A stretch of DNA of 62,804 nucleotides from Oligoflexia bacterium (GTDB taxonomy: Bacteria > Bdellovibrionota > Bacteriovoracia > Bacteriovoracales > Bacteriovoracaceae), in contig JADGAN010000030.1 of NCBI GenBank assembly GCA_015231955.1, positions 1 to 62,804 of the forward strand, given 5' to 3'. Each line of letters starts with the position of its first letter. The stretch's first letter is position 1. This document shows, piece after piece, positions 1-9,584 of this stretch. The position numbers and the translations under genes were made by a program. The notes beneath the pieces are model-generated. The model was not told the origin of the DNA and searched no databases. It saw only the letters and a program-made list of their open reading frames with translations.

Positions 1-64
1 TTTAATCAAGAGGCCCAGTTAAATTTCAAGGCCTAAATCAATTTTTTTCGAAGAAGCTGAAGTG

Positions 65-83
65 GAATAGCTGACAGCTATTC
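65..83. repeat. Short near-perfect palindrome downstream of the GH13 gene
   Basis: GAATAGCTG and CAGCTATTC form a 9+1+9 palindrome in the 142-bp stretch beyond the end of the GH13 gene. No T-run follows it on the minus strand, so it is a poor intrinsic terminator. It could be a small operator or simply RNA structure at the transcript end. Nothing else is recognisable in this stretch. Confidence 0.35.
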
Positions 84-142
84 AGCTGATAGCATCTGGA
101 TGAAAGTTGATGGTTGAAGGGAGTGAGTAGTTGCGTTATTAC

Positions 143-1864
143 TTAACAGGCGTTTAGTGTTTCAAAGATGCGAAATCCGCAGGATTCGATTTCTAATACG
201 AAAAGTTCTTCACTGAGATGGGTGGTGATCTGGGAGATTTTTTCTTTGATGGTGTGTCCAATCAGAAAAGGGAGATGTTTTTTGAGATTGATGGAGATTT
301 TATGTTTATTAGTGGCGTCGAGATTGGCGAGGATGATGTGTCCATATTTAGGATTGTTTTGATCGTGGCGATAAGCTGCCATGATGGCGTCGTGGTCATC
401 ATCGATAAAGAGCAAATTTCCACCTGTTGCAAAGAGTGCAGGGTGCTCTTCCATCGTGTGGTGAATAGCAGTGATGGTTGGACGAAAATCGATGCCCCAA
501 ATTTTCTCATTCAGCATCAGTTGTTTTTGGCGACCGATGAACTTTATTTTTTTGGGGACTCCATACTCTACTCCTTGAGTAAAGCCGGTGTGGCCAGTCC
601 CCATGAGCGCACTTACGACATAGCGAGGGATGGTGGCGGCAACACTGCCATACTCTTGCGTAGGGGATCCGCTATCGTGAGAATTGAGAGGGAAAAAATA
701 GCGAATGCGAGAGTAGGTGCGATGGATATAGTTAATGAACTCTCGCATCTGTTTGGCGTAACCATGAAACCAGGGTGTGGCCAAAAGGATGTTGAGTCCA
801 TCTTCAAAGACCATCTTTTCCGTGGTCACAGGATCGCTAAAAAGCTCGGCAAAGACTGCGATATCGGGGTATTCACTTCGAAGTGAGTTCATGAGGTAAT
901 TAAAAAAATGTTTGTTGGTGCTATGAAGATTATCGAGGCGGATCATGCCGTCGGTGTAGTTGGCGTAGTTGGCCCAAAAGACAGCATACTTTTTCATGTA
1001 AAACCAAATTTCATGGCGAACTTTATCGACAGCGTGATCGTATTTGATAAGCGCAAGATCTTCCCACTTCACCCATTTTAAATTATCCCAGCAGCCAGCG
1101 CGCTTTAAAGTATCTTTTTCGTTACTGTCGGTAGCGATCCAATCAGAGCATTGTTGGGCAATTTTGCTAGTGACCCCCACATGATTTAACACTAGATCAA
1201 TACAAAGTTTAATGCCGTGGTTTTTTGCTTCGACCACGAAGTGTTCAAATTGTTCGAGGAGTTCGCGGCCATCACCTGGAATCGCATAGGAGTAATCGAT
1301 GGAAAAAAGATCTTTGGAGGAGTAGGGACTTTCTGAAAAATCGAGTTCCGTCACTGGCAGTAAGTGAATGGCATTAAACCCCATCGATTTAATATGTGGT
1401 AACATTTCAATCCAATTACCAATGTGGCCGGAGATGGTGGGAATGAGTGTGTACATGCGGATCTCTTTTATCGATGCAGGATCAACAAAGAAAGAGGTGT
1501 AAGGGACATTGTCCCAATACCAGGAGTTTCCAAAGTTGAAAGAGTACTTGACTTTGAAGCGAAAGAGACCACAGTTTTTCAGAGGAACTTCGATGTAAAA
1601 TTCACCTTTGCTAGATTCACTAAACGCAAGATCTTCCCAAGTGCCGTTAACATCTGTATGCAAAAGCACCTGGAGATCATTGATCATATCCTCTGCAGTG
1701 AGTTTAAGTGTTAGCACATCACCTTTAAAGACGCGAAAGAATGCTTGATTACCTACAGGAAAGGAGCGATCTTTGATGCAACGTGGACCCTTGCGAATTT
1801 TTTTTAATTTGATTTCAGGGATCTCTTTTCTTCTTAGTGGCAAAGTTGATGTTGGCACAATCAT
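143..1864 (-). CDS. GH13 glucanotransferase, like the transferase half of eukaryotic-type glycogen debranching enzyme
   Basis: The 573-residue protein has a beta-rich N-terminal module (about 30-130) and a GH13 barrel. The four GH13 regions are visible: region I DLVLNH (223-228), the nucleophile D311 in RLDNLHST, the acid/base E340 in VFAELF, and the third acid D397 in LNSHDS. The segment with SPYSSKD near 180, together with RLDNLHST and AELF, resembles the N-terminal 4-alpha-glucanotransferase half of animal/yeast debranching enzyme (GH13_25) more than a secreted amylase, and there is no signal peptide. By inference it moves maltosyl/maltotriosyl units off limit-dextrin branches so that the GH133 enzyme at 7067-9328 can remove the last glucose. 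It is the last gene of the minus-strand glycogen operon, 21 nt after the phosphorylase. Substrate specificity is inferred; an ordinary cytoplasmic alpha-amylase is the alternative. Confidence 0.85.
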   Translation of the reverse strand: MIVPTSTLPLRRKEIPEIKLKKIRKGPRCIKDRSFPVGNQAFFRVFKGDVLTLKLTAEDMINDLQVLLHTDVNGTWEDLAFSESSKGEFYIEVPLKNCGLFRFKVKYSFNFGNSWYWDNVPYTSFFVDPASIKEIRMYTLIPTISGHIGNWIEMLPHIKSMGFNAIHLLPVTELDFSESPYSSKDLFSIDYSYAIPGDGRELLEQFEHFVVEAKNHGIKLCIDLVLNHVGVTSKIAQQCSDWIATDSNEKDTLKRAGCWDNLKWVKWEDLALIKYDHAVDKVRHEIWFYMKKYAVFWANYANYTDGMIRLDNLHSTNKHFFNYLMNSLRSEYPDIAVFAELFSDPVTTEKMVFEDGLNILLATPWFHGYAKQMREFINYIHRTYSRIRYFFPLNSHDSGSPTQEYGSVAATIPRYVVSALMGTGHTGFTQGVEYGVPKKIKFIGRQKQLMLNEKIWGIDFRPTITAIHHTMEEHPALFATGGNLLFIDDDHDAIMAAYRHDQNNPKYGHIILANLDATNKHKISINLKKHLPFLIGHTIKEKISQITTHLSEELFVLEIESCGFRIFETLNAC

Positions 1865-1885
1865 ACCTCTGGTTTTCTATGCTGG

Positions 1886-4444
1886 TTACTCTTCCCATTT
1901 AATTAGTTCAGGAATAAATTCCACTGCTAAGTGTGGATGTCCTGGAAGGATACGGACAACGTGACCATAGCGCCCTCCATAGTTACAAATAATTTTTGCA
2001 GTAAAGACAGTGAAATCGGCCTCAGAATACTCCATGTACATTCTGATCCGTTGAGGATTCTCAATCTCTTTTTCACCTGAGAGAAGACCGTAGTAAACTT
2101 CAACAATGACGTCATCGGGAGCGACCACACCCAGTTTTATTTGCGCGGATATCTCCACCTCTTCACCAGAGTAAACCACCTCTTTAGATTTAATACCTAC
2201 ATCAATGATTTTGATATGCTCCCAATTTGCATGCAGCTCTTTTCTCCACTTGGACAGGTGCTTTGCTTCAGAGTATTTGTTTTGAGTGAGGATGTGATAG
2301 AGCTGTTCACCTCTTAAATAGTATTGTTGTAGATACTTCATCAGCATGTTGTGGGCATTAAACTCTTCACCACACGACTGTATTGAACGTTTAACCATTT
2401 CCATCCATTTAAGGGGAATATTTTGTTCATCTCGATCGTAATAGAGAGGAACCACCTCGTTTTCGATAATGCGGTAGAGGAGATTTGCCTCAACTTCATC
2501 TTGGTATTGGTGGTTTTGATAGGACTCACCATGGCCGATGGCCCAGCCGTTAGTTCCATCAAAGGCCTCGTCCCACCAGCCATCGAGGATGGAGAGATTT
2601 AATACACCATTCATCGCCGCCTTCATACCGGAGGTGCCTGAAGCTTCCATCGGTCTTCTGGGAGTATTGAGCCAGACGTCGACCCCTTGAACTAAAAATC
2701 GCGCTACATTTAAATCGTAATCTTCAATAAAGACAATCCTACGGTAAAGATCGGGGCGATTGCAGGTATCGAAAATTTTTTTAATAATCGATTTGCCTAG
2801 CGTATCTGCAGGATGTGCTTTGCCGGCAATGATGAGTTGTACTGGGCGATCAGCGCTAGTAACGATATTAATCAGGCGTTCGACATCACGGAAGATAAGA
2901 TCACCTCGTTTATACGGAGCAAACCTTCGCGCAAAACCAATGGTGAGTGCGTAGGGATCAAGGATTTCCTCTGCCTTATTGATCTCGCTGAGACTGGCAC
3001 CACGCTTTTGACGTTGAATAGCGATTTGTTCGCGTACAAACTTGATTAACCCTTTTTTACGTTCTAAATGGGTGTGCCACAATTCTGATGCGGGAATTTC
3101 AGAGACCGTTTTCCAAAAACTAAAATCAGCAGTCTCTCGATTATAAGAGGTCTGCATATAACGAATGAAAAGGCCTTCCAACCATTTGCTAATCCAAGTA
3201 AGAGTATGTACTCCATTCGTAACATGGCCAATAGGGATTTCACTTGGTGGAATTTGTGGGTAAAGTTTTTGCCACATTTGACGAGAGATCTTTCCATGGA
3301 GTTTGGAGACACCATTGGACATACTGGAAAAGTTAAGACCTAAGATGGTCATGCAAAACTCTTCATCTTCATTTTCGGGAAACTCTCTTCCAAGAGCAAG
3401 AAACTCGTTCCAAGTCATCTTTAAAGTGGCGGCATAGGAGTGTAAATATTTTTTTACTAAATCGGGATTAAAGCGCTCATTTCCCTCTGGTACTGGAGTA
3501 TGGGTAGTAAAGACATTGGTTGACCACACAATCTCCTTGGCCTCATCATATTTTAACGCTTGTTCATGCATGAGATGCACTAAGCGCTCAAGCACTAAAA
3601 AGGCAGAGTGGCCTTCATTGATATGAAAAACTGAAGGTTCAATCTTTAACGCTTTTAGTGCACGAATGCCTCCGATACCCAAAAGAATCTCTTGGCGAAT
3701 ACGCATGTCACGATCGGAATCGTAAAGGCGTTTGGTAATGTCACGATTAGAGGGGGAGTTAATTGGGAGGTTGGTGTCCAAGAGATAGAGGTGCAACCTA
3801 CCCACATCAACTTGCCACACTTGAAAGAAAACTTCTTCTCCGGCAAGATCGATAGAGACGATAATAGAGTGGCCTTTCTCATCTTTTACTTGAACTGCGG
3901 GAATGCTAAACCAATCATTTTCTGGGTACATCTCTTGTTGAATGCCATTGGCATCAAGTCCTTGGCGAAAATAGCCTTGCCGATATAAAAGACCAATGGC
4001 CACTAAAGGGATGCCAAGATCGCTTGCTGATTTTAAGTGATCTCCCGAAAGCACGCCAAGGCCTCCCGAGTAGATTGGAAGCGATTCGTGCATGCCATAC
4101 TCAGCAGAAAAGTAGGCAACTAGCGGCCTCTCCTTCTCTCTCTTGCCATGTTGATCTTCAAACCAAGTTTTACTAGAAAGATATTTTTTAAAAGAGGTAT
4201 AAACTGCCTCTAGTTCTGCGACATATTGGCGATTTTGTGAGGCCTCTTCCAATTTTTTTTGAGAGACGTCGCAAAGGGTGCGCAGAGGATTTTTTCCCGT
4301 TTTTTTCCAGGCATTGACATCAAGCTTGGCAAAAAGCTGGCGAGCATCCCAGTTCCAAGAGAACCAAAGATTATTGGCGAGACCAAGCAACGGTTTTAGT
4401 TTTGCGGGAGTTGTCGGAAGAACGGTGAATGAACGAATTTTCAT
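1886..4444 (-). CDS. glgP: Alpha-glucan (glycogen) phosphorylase, short DUF3417 type, GT35
   Basis: This 852-residue enzyme cleaves terminal alpha-1,4 bonds of glycogen with phosphate, releasing glucose-1-phosphate. The N-terminus (about 10-110, with NNLWFSWNWDA) is the DUF3417 module of the short bacterial/archaeal phosphorylases. The pyridoxal-phosphate lysine is K608 in GTSGMKAAMNG, and YFSAEYG and INEGHSAF are further family motifs. The ATG at 4444 has a good AGGAG ribosome-binding site. It sits between the GH57 gene (87 nt upstream) and the GH13 gene (21 nt downstream), so phosphorolysis and debranching are likely co-expressed. Length and motifs are complete, with no sign of decay. Confidence 0.96.
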   Translation of the reverse strand: MKIRSFTVLPTTPAKLKPLLGLANNLWFSWNWDARQLFAKLDVNAWKKTGKNPLRTLCDVSQKKLEEASQNRQYVAELEAVYTSFKKYLSSKTWFEDQHGKREKERPLVAYFSAEYGMHESLPIYSGGLGVLSGDHLKSASDLGIPLVAIGLLYRQGYFRQGLDANGIQQEMYPENDWFSIPAVQVKDEKGHSIIVSIDLAGEEVFFQVWQVDVGRLHLYLLDTNLPINSPSNRDITKRLYDSDRDMRIRQEILLGIGGIRALKALKIEPSVFHINEGHSAFLVLERLVHLMHEQALKYDEAKEIVWSTNVFTTHTPVPEGNERFNPDLVKKYLHSYAATLKMTWNEFLALGREFPENEDEEFCMTILGLNFSSMSNGVSKLHGKISRQMWQKLYPQIPPSEIPIGHVTNGVHTLTWISKWLEGLFIRYMQTSYNRETADFSFWKTVSEIPASELWHTHLERKKGLIKFVREQIAIQRQKRGASLSEINKAEEILDPYALTIGFARRFAPYKRGDLIFRDVERLINIVTSADRPVQLIIAGKAHPADTLGKSIIKKIFDTCNRPDLYRRIVFIEDYDLNVARFLVQGVDVWLNTPRRPMEASGTSGMKAAMNGVLNLSILDGWWDEAFDGTNGWAIGHGESYQNHQYQDEVEANLLYRIIENEVVPLYYDRDEQNIPLKWMEMVKRSIQSCGEEFNAHNMLMKYLQQYYLRGEQLYHILTQNKYSEAKHLSKWRKELHANWEHIKIIDVGIKSKEVVYSGEEVEISAQIKLGVVAPDDVIVEVYYGLLSGEKEIENPQRIRMYMEYSEADFTVFTAKIICNYGGRYGHVVRILPGHPHLAVEFIPELIKWEE

Positions 4445-4531
4445 AAGGATCTCCTCTTGTATCTAGTCGAGACTGCCTTTACAATCTTACAATACTTTGG
4501 GGTGACCTTACAGCAGTTTTTTTTAGAAGCT

Positions 4532-5734
4532 CTAAGGCAGAACGCCTCGTTGTTTTAAGGTCAATTTTAAATCGTTAAGGACGTTAATGTACACCATATA
4601 GGCATCGTAAGGATTTTCATAAGGGTTAAAATATTTATGAACATCCCCATCATTAAACCACTTGGTGCAAACGTAGTAGTAGTGATCAGAAGTAAGCAGT
4701 TTTCTCCACGTATGGATGAGCGCGGGGTCTTGAGTTTTTTTTACGGCGCTTTCAAGAGAGTAAGCAAATTCTAGTGCTGAATCTTGCATGGGATTTCCCA
4801 GCCATGCAGAGAGGTCGCGATCAATATCGGCCCATGAGACATAGTGTACAGAATCGATAGGGCCTACAGGGGGATAGGTCTGTGCCACTTCCGAAGGTGT
4901 TTGAAAACGATAATCGGGGTGAGCAAAGATTTTTTCTGGCAATGCTTCCATGAAATTAAAGATCCCGGTATCCTCCCACTGGTGTTCACCAAAAGTTTCA
5001 TAGTCCATGAAGAGGCCAATCACCTCCCCATTACCAGCAATGGAGTGTACCCAAGAGGCGTACTTTTCTGCGGTCAAAGGAAAGTCGTGCCAGCCACGAT
5101 TGGAAAATCTAAAAGCAATATCATCAGATAATCGGTAGTTCTTGAGTAACAGCTTTAACTTTGGTGCGGATGCTGGGTAGTAAACAAAGTTTGGACTTCG
5201 CCATCCTAAAATACGCTCGATCCCCTCTGCTAAGATGGTTTTATACCCCATCTTTTCCACTTCTGCCGCAAGTTCGTTGTTGTAGATAAGCTCTGTATTT
5301 CTAAACGTAGTACAGTTGTAACCAAAGAGTTCACGGATTTTATTTTTATGAGCAGTCACTTGCTCTCTGAATTCATCTTTGGATTTCAGGAAGCTTAAGG
5401 AGTGGTAATAAGTTTCATTGATAAGTTCTACGCAACCGGTATCAACAAGTGCTTTGAAGGAATCCAAAACATGAGGGGCGTAGAGTTCGAATTGCTCTAA
5501 AATAACCCCACTAATACTATAACTGATTTTGAAAGCGCCTTTGTGGCGGTTAATAAGTTTAAGCATGAGATTGTTCGTTGGAAGATAGCACTTATTGGCA
5601 ATTTTCAAGAGAATTGAGCGATTGCTATTAACATCTTCATAGCTGTGGTCAGGCCCAATGGAAAAAAAGTTATAATCTTTTCTCAGCCGAAAGGGCTGGT
5701 GCACTTGAAAATAAAAACAGACTGATACGCTCAT
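4532..5734 (-). CDS. GH57 family alpha-amylase / 4-alpha-glucanotransferase
   Basis: The 400-residue cytoplasmic protein starts with the GH57 signature region containing HQP (12-14). The probable nucleophile is E148 in FRNTELIY and the acid/base D244 in MDYETFGEH. Only the catalytic barrel and a short helical tail are present, shorter than the archaeal GH57 glucanotransferases and closer to the bacterial GH57 alpha-amylase-like proteins. Branching-enzyme activity occurs elsewhere in GH57 and cannot be excluded; it would matter because no GH13 branching enzyme (glgB) is in this window. The gene lies 29 nt downstream of the GT4 gene in the glycogen operon. The catalytic residues are seen; the exact reaction is inference. 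Confidence 0.9.
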   Translation of the reverse strand: MSVSVCFYFQVHQPFRLRKDYNFFSIGPDHSYEDVNSNRSILLKIANKCYLPTNNLMLKLINRHKGAFKISYSISGVILEQFELYAPHVLDSFKALVDTGCVELINETYYHSLSFLKSKDEFREQVTAHKNKIRELFGYNCTTFRNTELIYNNELAAEVEKMGYKTILAEGIERILGWRSPNFVYYPASAPKLKLLLKNYRLSDDIAFRFSNRGWHDFPLTAEKYASWVHSIAGNGEVIGLFMDYETFGEHQWEDTGIFNFMEALPEKIFAHPDYRFQTPSEVAQTYPPVGPIDSVHYVSWADIDRDLSAWLGNPMQDSALEFAYSLESAVKKTQDPALIHTWRKLLTSDHYYYVCTKWFNDGDVHKYFNPYENPYDAYMVYINVLNDLKLTLKQRGVLP

Positions 5735-5763
5735 ATATCCCCCGAAAAGTTCGCCGATAACTA

Positions 5764-7065
5764 TTATCGATAACTATTATAGACGTCAATCACCTTGTCT
5801 GCGGCGACTCCCCAATTCATCTTTTGTAAAATTTCATTGTTGTGTTCACTTAAACTGGAAGCAATTTGTGGGCGCTCCAGCACATTGATGATCGCTGAGG
5901 CTAATTTGTTCACATCCCAAAAATCAACTTTAATCACGTTACTTAAGAGTTCTGCAACCCCCGATTGCTTGGAGATGATAACGGGGATGTTATATCTCAT
6001 GGCCTCAAGCGGAGTGATGCCGAAGGGTTCAGAGACTGAAGGCATGACGTAGAGATCGCTCATGGCAAAAAGGCGTTCGCGGTCAGTTTTGCCTAAAAAA
6101 CCGGTGAAGTGAAAGCGATCAGCAATGCGAAGTGCGGCCATCCTTTCAATTAATCTTCTGGTCATGTCGCCAGAGCCGGCCATCACAAAGCGAACGTTTT
6201 GCACCCTCTTTACCACCAAGTGAGCGGCTTCAAGAAAATAGTCAGGGCCCTTTTGCATGGTGATGCGCCCAAGATAGAGAACCATCTTCTCATTCTTGAA
6301 GGGCCGGGTGGTCTTGTCGTATTGATAAATTTCATCAAGATCAACTCCATTATGAACAACGCTGATCTTGTTGGGATCGATCTGGTAATATTGAATAATG
6401 ATCTCTTTCGTACGATGGCTAACAGCTATGATTCGATCGGCATTTTCCATGCCATGTTTTTCTAAATTAAAGACCTCGGAGTTGCAGTTTTCACCGCAGC
6501 GATCGATCTCTGTCGCATGAACATGAATAACCAGTGGCTTGCCACTAATTTTTTTTGCTTCAATGGCGGCGAGAAACGTCATCCAATCGTGGGCATGGAT
6601 AATATCAAAACTCTCTCGTTGCGCTAGATAGCGACCAACAAGTGCAAAGCGAGCAACTTCACTTAAGAGATCTTGTCCATAGTCACCAGAGAAGTCGATA
6701 GAAAAATTGCCCTTGCTTGAGTGAAGACCATTGCTCTCTTTTTCAAACTCTTTAATCTTTTCTAAGTAATCCTTATAGCTTTCATAGCTAATATAAGGAC
6801 GCAAAGGGGAGTTGACGGTAAACTCTTTTTCAAAGAAGGAGATCTTTTTTTTGACCTCTTCAATTTCGTTACTTAAGTAGTTTTGACCTCCAATGATAGT
6901 AATATCACCGGCCGCCTCCACTTGCGATGCTCCCTTGATTTTAGGGAGCACAAATAAGATTTTAACATTGCGTTTGGCCAGTTGCTTGGTCAATCCAAAG
7001 CATGCGGTTCCTAGGCCTCCACTAATGAATGGAGGAAATTCCCAACCAAACATTAAAACTCTCAT
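5764..7065 (-). CDS. GT4 glycosyltransferase, glycogen-synthase-like
   Basis: The 433-residue protein has two Rossmann-like domains of GT-B fold. The N-terminal glycine loop GGLG is at 16-19, the central VVHNGVDLD around 236-245 links the lobes, and LGRITMQKG (265-273) supplies the donor-phosphate Arg/Lys. The E-x7-E motif is E346-E354 in EPFGITPLE. The opening MFGWEFPPF resembles GT4-type glycogen synthases, which use ADP- or UDP-glucose, rather than the larger GT5 GlgA. It starts 1 nt after the stop of the GH133 gene with its GAAGGAG ribosome-binding site inside that gene's last codons, so translation is probably coupled. A lipopolysaccharide or sucrose-type GT4 role is possible, but the operon argues for alpha-glucan synthesis. 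Confidence 0.88.
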   Translation of the reverse strand: MRVLMFGWEFPPFISGGLGTACFGLTKQLAKRNVKILFVLPKIKGASQVEAAGDITIIGGQNYLSNEIEEVKKKISFFEKEFTVNSPLRPYISYESYKDYLEKIKEFEKESNGLHSSKGNFSIDFSGDYGQDLLSEVARFALVGRYLAQRESFDIIHAHDWMTFLAAIEAKKISGKPLVIHVHATEIDRCGENCNSEVFNLEKHGMENADRIIAVSHRTKEIIIQYYQIDPNKISVVHNGVDLDEIYQYDKTTRPFKNEKMVLYLGRITMQKGPDYFLEAAHLVVKRVQNVRFVMAGSGDMTRRLIERMAALRIADRFHFTGFLGKTDRERLFAMSDLYVMPSVSEPFGITPLEAMRYNIPVIISKQSGVAELLSNVIKVDFWDVNKLASAIINVLERPQIASSLSEHNNEILQKMNWGVAADKVIDVYNSYR

Positions 7066-7066
7066 T

Positions 7067-9328
7067 TTATTTGCTCCTTCCTGCCTTATTTAATTTATTG
7101 GTATTTTTTGCGTTTGTCTTTGTATTCGATTTTGTTGCTACCTTTGGTTTTACCAATTTTGTGGTTTTACCGGCCTTGGTCGACTTTAGTGTTGCTGCGG
7201 CCGTTGTTGTTGTTGTTGTCTTAGAAGGAATTTTGACTACTCTTTTCGTTATCTCACTCTTGGAATCGGCAAAACTAAGCAGAATACTGACTCCACGAAT
7301 GACTTCCGCTACACTCCATGCTTGGGCGATGCAGCCATCAGCTCGATGAGGAGAGTTGCCTTCGAAGATTTCAGAAATAAATTTTATTCCTCGCTGGTCA
7401 AGGTGGTCGATCAGTAGTGGGGCCAAGTATTGAATGCGCTTTTCTGCACACTTTCCCTTATCTTTGGCCAAGTATAATTCAGCATCGATAAAGTGTCCGA
7501 GTAACCAAGGCCAAATGGTGCCTTGGTGATAACTGCTATCACGCTCATCGGAATTTCCATGGTAGTGGCCGCGGTATTTTTCATCTTGAGGAGATAAGGT
7601 GCGAAGACCATAAGGTGTTAGCAAATTCTCCTCTATTTTTTTGAAAATGCTTTCAATGGCACTGCTTTTTTGTAAATCTTTAAGTGGAGAGAAGGGGAGG
7701 GAGATTGCAAAAAGTTGATTTGGCCTTAGAGAAAAGTCAGCATGATTTTCATTGATGGAGTCTGCTAAGTGTCCAACATCAGCGTTCCAAAATTTCGTAT
7801 AGAAATTGTCTAAGAAATTTTTCTTTACCTTAGTAAGCTCATTACAAAAGCTACTCTCCTCTTGTGAAAAGAGTTGCATGTAAAAATTGAGAGCATTGTA
7901 CCAGAGGGCATTGATCTCCACTGCATACCCATGGCGTGGGGTTACTGGATGTCCAAAGGCCACTGCATCCATCCATGTGAGTTGCGTATGTTGATCTCCG
8001 GCCCAAAGTAAGCCATTAGGATGAAGGTGAGCACACGGCACTTGGTCTTGGAGATAGTTTTCCAAAATTTGTTTCATGATTTTGGAAAATTTTTGCTTGA
8101 TAGTCTCTTGGTCACCATTAATACGAATGGATTCTTGAAGCGCCCAAAAAAACCACAAGGAGGCATCAACGGAGTTATATGCAGGAGTGTCACCTTTTCT
8201 TTCTGGAAGGTAGTTCGGCAGCAGTCCTGTGTTTGCGTAGCTAGCAAAGGTTGTGAGGAGATCGTGGCCAAGCGTGGCCTTTCCACTATAAAAAGTTAAC
8301 CCGGGCACAGAGATCATGGTATCTCTTCCCCATTCGCCAAACCAAGGATAGCCAGCAATAATGCTTGGGCCTAGTGCTTGTGATATTCGTAGCGGATGGT
8401 GAATGATGAATGCCTGGCCGCTCTCTTTCAGGGTGTTGAGGGATTCACGGATTTTAGGAGTTTTTGCCGCTTGATTTTTAGCAAGTGTTTTTCTTTGCTG
8501 TTGCCTGCGCTCGACCTCATTATTCCACATTTGAAGAACACTCTCTTTCGGAAATTCGGTAGAGACATAGACGATAAAGCTATCCTCTTGTAAGGGATCT
8601 AGATTTCGTTCAAACATTCCAGGAGAGTAAATATCTTCATGGTAATCAAATCCGCGACTTTGTTCTAAAGGATACTCGACATTATAAAACCACAAAGGGG
8701 CGGGATAAAATTCGCTAACACTGTTTACCCCAATATAAAGAGAGGGCATGTGAGCATAAGGTAGAAACTTAATCAGCGTTCGCAAATCATATTTTTGGAA
8801 GTGGTCTGGATTTTCTCCATAGGATCTTACATTTAAATCGTAATTGGATTTAGTGAGGTGATGAATGTTTCTATAGGCCAGGAGTGGTTCAAAGCGTAAA
8901 GATACGGGAGCAGTAGTTTTGGAGATTTTAAATTGAATTAAGAGCGTGTTTTCATTTGCCACCAAAAGGTATGATTGTTGAATTTTTAGTTTTAGTTCAT
9001 CAATGTGGAATGTGGTTGTAGGATAGAGATCGTGAGCAAACGATTCTATTCGTCGGTGGCCATCGGGATGAACGGTGCCTGGGTATTTGCAAGAGTGTAG
9101 AGGGAAGTTGCCCTTGTCTGAATTGATGGAGAGGTCAAGCTTAGAGAGAAGTACAAATTTACCACCAAGCTCTGGAATGGGAACATTTAAAAGCCCGTGA
9201 TACTTTCTCGTATTAATTCCTGCTATGGTTGTAGAGGCATGGCCTCCATTTCCATTAACATCGAGCCACTCACGTTCCAGCGATCTTTCTAAATCACAAC
9301 ACTCTTCTCTTGTAAAAAACAAGTTCAT
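7067..9328 (-). CDS. Amylo-alpha-1,6-glucosidase (GH133) with disordered Thr/Lys-rich tail
   Basis: The 753-residue protein has the bacterial debranching N-domain (about 1-270) followed by an (alpha/alpha)6 GH133 domain. The likely catalytic acid is D336 in GEWGRDTMIS, and the C-terminal part carries YHQGTIWPWLLG. It hydrolyses the single alpha-1,6-linked glucose left on trimmed branches. The last roughly 55 residues are almost only Thr, Lys, Ala, Asn and Val, a histone-H1-like disordered tail not expected in this family; the DNA there contains short trinucleotide runs. It is the first gene of the minus-strand glycogen operon, after a 256-bp leader/promoter region. The four downstream genes follow with gaps of 1-87 nt. 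Confidence 0.94.
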   Translation of the reverse strand: MNLFFTREECCDLERSLEREWLDVNGNGGHASTTIAGINTRKYHGLLNVPIPELGGKFVLLSKLDLSINSDKGNFPLHSCKYPGTVHPDGHRRIESFAHDLYPTTTFHIDELKLKIQQSYLLVANENTLLIQFKISKTTAPVSLRFEPLLAYRNIHHLTKSNYDLNVRSYGENPDHFQKYDLRTLIKFLPYAHMPSLYIGVNSVSEFYPAPLWFYNVEYPLEQSRGFDYHEDIYSPGMFERNLDPLQEDSFIVYVSTEFPKESVLQMWNNEVERRQQQRKTLAKNQAAKTPKIRESLNTLKESGQAFIIHHPLRISQALGPSIIAGYPWFGEWGRDTMISVPGLTFYSGKATLGHDLLTTFASYANTGLLPNYLPERKGDTPAYNSVDASLWFFWALQESIRINGDQETIKQKFSKIMKQILENYLQDQVPCAHLHPNGLLWAGDQHTQLTWMDAVAFGHPVTPRHGYAVEINALWYNALNFYMQLFSQEESSFCNELTKVKKNFLDNFYTKFWNADVGHLADSINENHADFSLRPNQLFAISLPFSPLKDLQKSSAIESIFKKIEENLLTPYGLRTLSPQDEKYRGHYHGNSDERDSSYHQGTIWPWLLGHFIDAELYLAKDKGKCAEKRIQYLAPLLIDHLDQRGIKFISEIFEGNSPHRADGCIAQAWSVAEVIRGVSILLSFADSKSEITKRVVKIPSKTTTTTTAAATLKSTKAGKTTKLVKPKVATKSNTKTNAKNTNKLNKAGRSK

Positions 9329-9399
9329 CGTTTCTGTTTCCCCCGAGATTAACCTGATAATTTCTTAATCAGCATTAATCCTGATCATCCACTTCGAAC

Positions 9400-9428
9400 A
9401 CTTTATGCTGTAATTAACAGGCGTGCAA
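9400..9428 (-). promoter_or_regulatory. Candidate sigma70-type promoter of the glycogen operon
   Basis: On the minus strand TTGCAC (9428-9423) and TAAAGT (9405-9400) are separated by 17 bp, about 70 bp before the GH133 start codon. The -10 box matches only four of six consensus positions. The rest of 9329-9584 shows no gene. Confidence 0.3.
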
Positions 9429-9584
9429 TGAAATGTTTTCAGTCCAATTTGTTAGTTATGACTAAAACAGATTGAATGCCAGCAGCGCATTCAATTGATT
9501 GTCTCTTTTGTTGTATCATGAAGATGTGTTTTTATCATGCTTTTTTCAAGTGAAATTTAAGTTAAAAAAATTGACAATAAAGGT

